From Hyphomonadaceae bacterium JAD_PAG50586_4 (GTDB lineage: Bacteria > Pseudomonadota > Alphaproteobacteria > Caulobacterales > Aquidulcibacteraceae): a stretch of DNA of 64,000 nt. The notes beneath the pieces are model-generated. The model had not been told where the DNA came from and did no database searches. It worked only from the letters and a program-made list of their open reading frames with translations. The position numbers were made by a program, and so were the translations under genes. Below, in pieces: positions 58,100 through 64,000 of this stretch. Each line of letters begins with the position of its first letter. Positions within the stretch are counted from its first letter, which is position 1. The stretch lies in NCBI GenBank assembly GCA_023242925.1, contig CP096134.1:248001-312000 (forward strand), written 5' to 3'.

Positions 58100-59200
58100 T
58101 TAGATCTCCGGCGGGCGACCGTAGCGGCTCATCACGGCGATAAGTTCGGGCAAGGGCAGGGCGTGCACTGTCGTTCCGCGCACGCCGTGCATCGTCTCAG
58201 ACGCTGTCAAGGCGTTGACGATGGCTTCTTCAGTCGCTTCGGCGACCGCCGGAAACATGGGGTTCATGTCCTCATTGCCCATCATACGTAGGCCCTCGGT
58301 TACACCGGTTTGATGGAAGGGAAGGGCGTTTCCGGTTGAAAGCGCTATTGTGAAGTCACCACTTCGATTGTTTCCAAAGCCGCCGACGCGCGACAGGCCA
58401 ATGCCTGCCCGCCGGGCCAAGCGATTCAGTTGCGGCGGCATCAATGGTGCATCGGTGGCGACGACGATAATGATCGAGCCCTTAGTCTCTTCTGCCTGAT
58501 CGTCTTCACGTCGCTGCGGGCTGTCGACGATTTCGTAGCCGATGTGGCGACCGACTGGGACACCGTCGACGGTCAGTTGGCTGCGATTGCCAAAATTGGA
58601 TTGCACAAGAACACCGACATTCGTCAGCACGCCGCCGCAGCGCACGTGCCGCGAGGCGGTCCCTATGCCGGATTTGAACTCAAAGCTCATCATTCCACTG
58701 CCGCCGCCGACGCCGCCCTCTGCGACGGCTCCCGCAGATGCAGAGTTGAGCGCCGCTTCGACGTGTGCGCGTGTTATTGGAGCCGATAGCCCATCACTCA
58801 GCACGCCGTCATAGGTCTCGGCCGCGCAGGGCTGGTGCCACCGATCGGCAACGCCCAGCTTGAACGGCAACGCCAGAAGTGCATCGCGCGCCACGCCAAT
58901 TGAAAACGCCGAGGTCAGCACAATCGGCGACGACAATGTGCCTGTCTCGGCGATCCAGTGTGATCCGGTTACTTCGCCAAACCCATTGTAGCGGTCGAAG
59001 CCGGCGAAGACGCTTTGTTTCAGAAAGTCGAACGGCACAATCGCCGTGACGCCGCTTCGAACGACGCGGGGCTGATCCGCGCGCACATCAATGTGTCCGA
59101 CACGCACGCCTGGCACATCTGTAATCGCATTGAGCGGGCCTGTCGGTAGATGTCCGATGCGGAGGCCCAGATCGCGCAAACGCGCGCGCGGCGGCGTCAT
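58100..59200 (-). CDS. DmpA-type aminopeptidase (P1/S58 family)
   Basis: 366 residues. ITDVPGVRVGHID, AVAEGGVGGGSGMMSFEFKSGIGTASR, then TKGSIIIVVATDAPLMPPQLNRLARR. In this family the Gly-Ser bond is self-cleaved and Ser becomes the N-terminal nucleophile, here in KGSIII. Members hydrolyse D-Ala amides, L-aminopeptides and beta-peptides. A periplasmic signal is not evident. Co-oriented with the binding protein and M81 genes. Confidence 0.9.
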   Translation of the reverse strand: MTPPRARLRDLGLRIGHLPTGPLNAITDVPGVRVGHIDVRADQPRVVRSGVTAIVPFDFLKQSVFAGFDRYNGFGEVTGSHWIAETGTLSSPIVLTSAFSIGVARDALLALPFKLGVADRWHQPCAAETYDGVLSDGLSAPITRAHVEAALNSASAGAVAEGGVGGGSGMMSFEFKSGIGTASRHVRCGGVLTNVGVLVQSNFGNRSQLTVDGVPVGRHIGYEIVDSPQRREDDQAEETKGSIIIVVATDAPLMPPQLNRLARRAGIGLSRVGGFGNNRSGDFTIALSTGNALPFHQTGVTEGLRMMGNEDMNPMFPAVAEATEEAIVNALTASETMHGVRGTTVHALPLPELIAVMSRYGRPPEI

Positions 59201-59228
59201 AGAAAATACCTGTTAAAGCCATGCATTG

Positions 59229-60788
59229 TCAGCGCACAGCACGTTGCATGGTGTGGATGGGGAGCATCATCGGGGTAGAGTAATTGTAAGCGAAGGGCGC
59301 GATGTCTTGACGTTGTGCGTAGCCCCAGGAGGTCTGAAATAGCGGGATAGATGGCAAGTCCTCGCAAACGATTCTTTGTGCGTCTCTGTAAAGTGCATTG
59401 CGTGCATCGCCATCGGCCGCGTCCGCGCGCGCTAATAAAGCATCGACCGCGGGATTGGCGTAGCGCGCCATATTGCCCGCGCCGATCATTTGCGAATTGT
59501 ACACGAATGTGAACACGATCCACGGATCAGGAAAGTCGATCGAGATCGATTGAGTAGTGATGTCGAACTCGCCGGCGAAGATTTGCGAGCGCGCTGCAGC
59601 AGAGATCTGCTTGATGCTGACGTCGAAACCGATTGCGCGCAGGCTTTCGCGCAAGGCCAATTGCGTTGCCGAGGGGCCGCCGCCGTCGCCGACTACGGTC
59701 AGTTCGATTTGCTGATTAGTAGGCACGCCGGCTTCGCGCATGAGCGCGCGTGCTGCTTCCGGGTCGTAGGTGGGAAGCGGTAAGCTCGGATCGTGCCCCG
59801 GCACGCCCGGCGGTAAAACGCCGGAAATGGTCCGCGCTTTCCCGCGATAGATAGACGAGACGATGCTGTCCCGGTCGATTGCCAGCGAGATCGCACGCCG
59901 TACCCGCGGGTCGCGGAAAAGAGGCTTTTCAGTGTTGAGATGAAGGAAGAGCACGATAGGGGCGGGCGCCGCAGAAACGGCAACGCCGGTTCGCTGCGTC
60001 AGCCAATCTTGCTGGAATGGGCCGACCGCTTCCAGTATGTCGACGTCGCCCTTATCGAGTTCAATAAGACGAATTGACGAATCTTTCGACACTCGCAAAC
60101 GCACGTCTTGGAAGTAAGCCGGCTGTTGCGCGGCATGCGGGTTTGGCGCCAACGCCACCTCTTCGCGTGCCGCGAAGCGCACGACCCGATAAGGGCCGCT
60201 GCCTGCCGTATTTTCGCGCAGCCAAGCGGAGCCTTGATCATCGCCTTGTGCATGACGCACAATCGCTGGGTTCACGAAGCCAAGACCTGGGGCTGTCAAT
60301 AGATACGGGATATAGGGTGCCCAAACGCTCAACCGAATGCGCAGCGTTCGCGGATCCGGGGCTTCGGCGCCCGCATACCAGAACAAGGCTTGTGCGGCTG
60401 GGAAACGCTGCTGCTGAATACGCTCAATGCCGAAAATGAAATCGCTGGCTTGCACCTCGGCCCCATCATCATAGCGATGCCCGCCTTTCAAATGAAAGGT
60501 GATGCTGGATTTGTCGGGCGCGAGTTCCCATGCCTCGGCGACATCACCTTCGACGCCGCGTGTTCCGCCTGCTTCGGTACGCAGCCGCAGCAACCGCTCA
60601 TAGCAAACGTTCGGCGCGATCAAGTTGGGCAATAGAAAGCTTGTTGCCGCATCGAGCGTGGTGATGTCAGAGGCAATGGACACGACCAATTGCTGCGGAT
60701 CGCGTGCGGGGGCGGGGATGCAAGCCGCAAGCGCGCTTAGGCCAGCGCCAGCTACAAGTCCTCTACGCGATGGGCTAAAATTATTCAT
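59229..60788 (-). CDS. Dipeptide/oligopeptide-binding lipoprotein (SBP_bac_5)
   Basis: 519 residues. N-terminus MNNFSPSRRGLVAGAGLSALAACIP is a lipoprotein or twin-arginine-like signal with Cys at LAAC. Domain blocks: LVVSIASDITTLDAATSF, TFHLKGGHRYDDGAEVQASDF, FHLNTEKPLFRDPRVRRAISLAIDRD. It delivers peptides to the DppBC-like permeases 55-57 kb. Four-base overlap with the M81 gene. Confidence 0.88.
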   Translation of the reverse strand: MNNFSPSRRGLVAGAGLSALAACIPAPARDPQQLVVSIASDITTLDAATSFLLPNLIAPNVCYERLLRLRTEAGGTRGVEGDVAEAWELAPDKSSITFHLKGGHRYDDGAEVQASDFIFGIERIQQQRFPAAQALFWYAGAEAPDPRTLRIRLSVWAPYIPYLLTAPGLGFVNPAIVRHAQGDDQGSAWLRENTAGSGPYRVVRFAAREEVALAPNPHAAQQPAYFQDVRLRVSKDSSIRLIELDKGDVDILEAVGPFQQDWLTQRTGVAVSAAPAPIVLFLHLNTEKPLFRDPRVRRAISLAIDRDSIVSSIYRGKARTISGVLPPGVPGHDPSLPLPTYDPEAARALMREAGVPTNQQIELTVVGDGGGPSATQLALRESLRAIGFDVSIKQISAAARSQIFAGEFDITTQSISIDFPDPWIVFTFVYNSQMIGAGNMARYANPAVDALLARADAADGDARNALYRDAQRIVCEDLPSIPLFQTSWGYAQRQDIAPFAYNYSTPMMLPIHTMQRAVR

Positions 60789-62239
60789 GCGCGTGCACCT
60801 CGGATAACGTCTTCACCGGTGTCGCGCTCGAAGGGCCACATCGGGCGCGGCCTCTTGTGATAGATAAGGTTTTTGCGTTGGCGAGATACGCTGATGATGC
60901 GACCGGCGCGCGGCTCGAAGCCAATCCGGAATTGTTGGCTGGACTTGACCACAACGAAACGTTGCGTGTTGAGGTCGACGCCCACCTGCTCGAATAGGGC
61001 AGGGTCATAGGCTTGGTCGCGTAGGGTGCTGAGAACGAGGGTGAGCCCTTCGGCTTTGAAGGCGGCGACGTCGCCTAGGGGCGCGTCAAAGCCACCAATG
61101 CGTTGAGTGGCATCGCGCCGTAAGCCAATAACTTCGCCGTCAAGATCTAGCGGCGGGCCGGAGCCAGGCCCCGCTTTGCCGCCAACGCGCAAGCTGATGC
61201 GTGCCCCGATCCCGGCTTCAAAGCAAAAGCGCGTCGCTTGGGGATCCCATATCGGGCCCCCGCAGGCGGGCGCCATGTTTGCGTCGCGCAACGCGCGCAG
61301 AAGCGTCATGTCATCGCCGGAATTGCCGCCGCCGGGATTGTCAGCAGTGTCCGCGAGAATAACCGGAAAGCGCCTAGACGCCGCCGCTGAGCGGAGGGTC
61401 GCCGCTAAATCTTGGTGTTTCCCCTGGGCCCGTTCTCGAAGCGCTTGGAGTTTTGTGCCAATCTCTGCGGCGGTCCGCGCTGCGAGCGCTCGGTCGTTGT
61501 CGGTTGTGACCAGGACTTTTGTGCCCATGTCGGCGCAATCGCCGAGACCGAAACCGTGTACGATCGTAGCGTTTATGACGCCTGGACGTTTCTCCGCCAG
61601 CACCAAATTGTTGACCATCCGGCGCCAGGGTGCGGTCGTCGTACGAAAGCCAATCATCATATGACAATCGTAGAGGGCGGGCGTCGGCGCCAGTTTGCCC
61701 GCTCGAATGCGAGCCAACGCGTCGACCAGCTCGATGCTGCGCTCTACATAATCTATGTGTGGATATTGCTTGAAGCCGATCAGCAGGTCGGCAGCATCCA
61801 ACATCCGCTGAGAGATGTGTGCATGCAGGTCGAACACTGCACCGATGGCAGCCTCACCCGCAACAGCGCGAACATGCTCAAGAAAATCGCTCTCGCAATC
61901 GTCGTAACCCTGCGCCATCATCGCCCCATGCACGCCCAAGGCAATCACATCGAGGGGCGCAGCGGCTTTGATCTGCGCTACAATCTCGTCTCGCAGCGCT
62001 TCATAAACGTCGCGTCGCACCGGCCCGCCCGGCCAAGCGAACGCGCACGTTCCTTCAACGACCTCCCAACCCTCGGCGCGCTTTGCTCGCAGCGCAGCCA
62101 TTGGCCCGGTCGCCTCGGTCGCGACGTTTGGATGTGCACCGGGCCGCCACAGCATGGCCGTCTCAAAACCCGCCCAACCGGTAGGGATGGGCGAGAACGA
62201 ATTGGTCTCTGCGCCCAAGGTCGCGGCGAACGCTCTCAT
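60785..62239 (-). CDS. M81-family (MlrC-like) metalloprotein
   Basis: 484 residues from the ATG at 62239; an upstream in-frame start at 62275 is rejected because it overlaps the operator. Conserved blocks: ATLGAETNSFSPIPTGW, ALGVHGAMMAQGYDDCE, AVFDLHAHISQRM, VLVTTDN and LADTADNPGGGNSGDD, with several His/Asp metal ligands. MlrC of microcystin degraders cleaves the linear tetrapeptide to Adda. Most family members are uncharacterised. Confidence 0.85.
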   Translation of the reverse strand: MRAFAATLGAETNSFSPIPTGWAGFETAMLWRPGAHPNVATEATGPMAALRAKRAEGWEVVEGTCAFAWPGGPVRRDVYEALRDEIVAQIKAAAPLDVIALGVHGAMMAQGYDDCESDFLEHVRAVAGEAAIGAVFDLHAHISQRMLDAADLLIGFKQYPHIDYVERSIELVDALARIRAGKLAPTPALYDCHMMIGFRTTTAPWRRMVNNLVLAEKRPGVINATIVHGFGLGDCADMGTKVLVTTDNDRALAARTAAEIGTKLQALRERAQGKHQDLAATLRSAAASRRFPVILADTADNPGGGNSGDDMTLLRALRDANMAPACGGPIWDPQATRFCFEAGIGARISLRVGGKAGPGSGPPLDLDGEVIGLRRDATQRIGGFDAPLGDVAAFKAEGLTLVLSTLRDQAYDPALFEQVGVDLNTQRFVVVKSSQQFRIGFEPRAGRIISVSRQRKNLIYHKRPRPMWPFERDTGEDVIRGARA

Positions 62240-62249
62240 CGTGACACGA

Positions 62250-62275
62250 GTATCATTGACTAACCGCTCGTTCAA
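62250..62275. promoter_or_regulatory. Shared catabolic operator, site 3
   Basis: CTAACCGCTCGTTCAATAG; reversed it reads TTGAACGAGCGGTTAG, matching sites 1 and 2. It lies 11 bp upstream of the M81 start and 31 bp before the divergent ligase gene. Confidence 0.55.
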
Positions 62276-62305
62276 TAGTTAGATCGTCGCAAAGGTGGGA
62301 GATCG

Positions 62306-63859
62306 ATGGTCGAAGAGCGGGTGCACCGTGGCGGAACACTCGGCGCGCTGGTGCTTCGCGCGTGCCGGCGGTTTTGCGACGCGTCGGCATTGGTAGGCCC
62401 CGATCTTCGCCTCACCTACGCACAAGTCTCACACCGCATCAGCGGAATGATGCAGGCTTTTGATGAAGCTGGTTTAGTGCGCGGCGACGGTGTGGCGCTG
62501 CTTTCGAGCAATTCAGCCGATGTGGTCGTCGCAACGTGCGCTGTAATGGCGGGCGGGCTTCGGCTTACTGCATTGTCGCCGTTAGGATCGGAAGACGACC
62601 ATCTGTTTTGCGTGGAAGACGCAGAGATCTCAGCAATAATCGTCGATCCGCGCTTTGGCGCACGCGCACATGACCTTCGAAGCCGCGCGTCGAAGCTGCG
62701 GGTGGTGTTCGCCCTTGGTGGAGCGCCGGACGCGATTGATCTGAGCGCCAAAGCAAGTGCGGGCCGGCAGATGGCTGAAGACCGCGCGCAAGCGAATGAC
62801 ATCGCCATGATCGCCTATACCGGCGGCACTACTGGTCGCCCAAAAGGGGTGGTCCATACCCACACGAGTGCGCTTGCGGCGTTGCACATGGCTGCCAGCG
62901 AGTGGGAATGGCCAACAAATGGCAAAGTGCTCGCGGTAACGCCGGTCTCGCATGCGGCCGGCATTCTGGCGTATCCGACATTTCTTCGTGGCGGCGAGTT
63001 TCATGTGCTGAGCGGATTCACGGCGCGGAGTTTCTACGACTACGTTGCGAGCGCTCGCATAGGCGCCACTTTCATGGCTCCGACCATGATTTATCGCTTG
63101 CTCGATGACCCACCGGAGGCGCGAGACGACCTGCGCACACTCGAAACCATCTTTTACGGCGCAGCTCCCATGGATGCAGATCGCATGGTCGAAGCGATAG
63201 AGTGTTTCGGCTCGATCTTTATGCAGCTCTATGGCCAAACCGAAGCACCCACCTGCATCAGTTATATGCGCCGGATTGAGCACGATGTGAGTCGGCGCGA
63301 CGTGCTGGCATCGGCGGGATTTCCGCAAGCAGGCTTAGACATTGCGCTGCTTGACGGGGACGGGGCGCCTGTGCCCGCGGGCGCGTCAGGCGAAGTGTGT
63401 GTACGCGGCCCCTTCGTCATGCGTGGCTATTGGAACAGGTCGGCGGAGACAGCCGAGGCGCTGCGCGGCGACTGGCTACACACCGGCGATGTTGGGCGTT
63501 TCGACGAAGACGGACGGCTCCACATCGTAGATCGTCTTAAGGATCTCATTATCACGGGCGGCTTCAACATTTATCCGCGTGAGGTCGAGGATGCGCTCTC
63601 TGGAATCGACGGTGTTCAAGCCTGCGCAGTTGTAGGTGTGCCGGATTCTAAATGGGGTGAGGCTGTTGCAGCGGCGATCGTAACCGCTCCAGGCGCCAAC
63701 TTAAGCGCTGAATCTTTGATCAGCCGCGTGAAGGACGCCAAGGGCCCCATCCATGCGCCCAAGCAAATAATCTTTGTCGACTCCCTGCCGCTCACCCCGA
63801 TTGGCAAGGTCGACAAGAAGGCGCTTCGGCTTCTGCTCGGAGCTGACCATGGCGGATGA
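62306..63859 (+). CDS. AMP-dependent acyl-CoA ligase
   Basis: 517 residues. MIAYTGGTTGRPKGVVHTH, QLYGQTEAPT, LHTGDVGRFDEDGRLHIVDRLKDLIITGGFNIYP and TPIGKVDKKAL. Unlike the other two ligases, its P-loop reads TGGTTG. Third acyl-CoA ligase of the window; probably activates an acid set free from the imported peptides. Its stop overlaps the ABC ATPase start by 11 bp. Confidence 0.88.
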   Translation: MVEERVHRGGTLGALVLRACRRFCDASALVGPDLRLTYAQVSHRISGMMQAFDEAGLVRGDGVALLSSNSADVVVATCAVMAGGLRLTALSPLGSEDDHLFCVEDAEISAIIVDPRFGARAHDLRSRASKLRVVFALGGAPDAIDLSAKASAGRQMAEDRAQANDIAMIAYTGGTTGRPKGVVHTHTSALAALHMAASEWEWPTNGKVLAVTPVSHAAGILAYPTFLRGGEFHVLSGFTARSFYDYVASARIGATFMAPTMIYRLLDDPPEARDDLRTLETIFYGAAPMDADRMVEAIECFGSIFMQLYGQTEAPTCISYMRRIEHDVSRRDVLASAGFPQAGLDIALLDGDGAPVPAGASGEVCVRGPFVMRGYWNRSAETAEALRGDWLHTGDVGRFDEDGRLHIVDRLKDLIITGGFNIYPREVEDALSGIDGVQACAVVGVPDSKWGEAVAAAIVTAPGANLSAESLISRVKDAKGPIHAPKQIIFVDSLPLTPIGKVDKKALRLLLGADHGG

Positions 63860-64000
63860 GGAAATGCGCCCGGCCTTGCGCATCGAAAACCTGTCTCTGG
63901 ATGCATCGAGCCCCAAGGGCTTGGTGTCGCTGGTGCGAAATGTGAGCATTGAAGTTGGGTATGGAGAAGTTGTGGGCCTGGTTGGCGAATCAGGATCGGG
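63849..64000 (+). CDS. Peptide ABC transporter ATPase (DppD-like), partial
   Basis: ATG at 63849, cut by the right edge. LRIENLSLD...LVSLVRNVSIEVGYGEVVGLVGESGSG runs into the Walker A motif. Together with the permeases and binding protein of this region it would complete a Dpp/Opp-type importer. Confidence 0.85.
   Translation, partial: MADEEMRPALRIENLSLDASSPKGLVSLVRNVSIEVGYGEVVGLVGESGS

Noticed and set aside
60785..62239. Calling this locus an mlr microcystin-degradation cluster
   Set aside because: M81 proteins are widespread, MlrA and MlrD are not seen, and the S12 gene is 28 kb away; only a general link to unusual peptides is justified.
61412..62263. 283-codon rightward open frame
   Set aside because: Antisense to the M81 gene; no conserved motifs.
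1..64000. CRISPR arrays, tRNA or rRNA genes
   Set aside because: No regularly spaced repeats and no cloverleaf or rRNA-like sequence were recognised by eye.

Overview
The window is 64 kb of GC-rich, gene-dense bacterial DNA, with many ATGA stop/start overlaps inside operons. Its gene families point to an alphaproteobacterium: soxBDAG-purU, a citrate synthase fused to a helix-turn-helix (HTH), DgcN/DgcA, and an iron-sulfur photolyase-related gene beside a DUF2256 gene. A Caulobacterales/Hyphomonadaceae-like organism is my inference. I see no rRNA, tRNA or CRISPR array. At least fifteen genes are broken by what looks like a single missing base in a homopolymer run (G4-6, C4-6, A5-6, T4-6). Adding the base restores the family sequence each time, so I treat most frameshifts as consensus errors, not as dead genes.

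Region 1 (1-5.0 kb) is core: photolyase-related gene, DUF2256, ribonuclease D with a small membrane protein, an acyl-CoA ligase, and a lipoprotein metallopeptidase. Region 2 (5.4-20.8 kb) is accessory. It holds a complete IS3-family element, a secreted repeat protein, an XRE regulator/membrane-protein operon with two operators, a small tyrosine recombinase, a Fic/antitoxin pair, a DUF2339 membrane protein, two divergent citrate synthases (one with an HTH), a ParDE pair with a perfect operator palindrome, and an IS1182-family element. A degenerate dispersed repeat occurs at least seven times here.

Region 3 (21-36 kb) is a nine-gene leftward operon: dgcN, dgcA, esterase, M32 carboxypeptidase, MFS transporter, M20 peptidase, amino-acid dehydrogenase, an unknown 450-aa protein and an FAD-linked 2-hydroxyacid dehydrogenase. 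Upstream lie an HTH-cupin regulator, an S12 serine hydrolase and a TonB-dependent receptor. Region 4 (36-43 kb) is a TetR gene with near-identical operators on both sides, divergent from soxBDAG-purU. Region 5 (43-46 kb) has transposase and aminotransferase remnants, then an Lrp regulator divergent from a SnoaL-like gene and a second amino-acid dehydrogenase.

Region 6 (46.7-64 kb) has a leftward operon (aminotransferase, M55 D-aminopeptidase, AMACR/CoA-transferase, acyl-CoA ligase, AceE-type E1, HSL-type hydrolase), a rightward pair of dipeptide ABC permeases, a leftward set (M81 MlrC-like protein, solute-binding protein, DmpA-type aminopeptidase, D-amino-acid oxidase-like enzyme), and a rightward ligase plus ABC ATPase. 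Three promoter regions in this part share one near-palindromic operator (TTGAACGAKCGKTY).

Read together, regions 3-6 look like a catabolic island for peptides rich in unusual residues (D-amino acids, N-methyl or beta-amino acids): outer-membrane and ABC uptake, six peptidase families of which several are linked to D- or beta-residues, then deamination, racemisation, demethylation and CoA activation. The substrate is not known.
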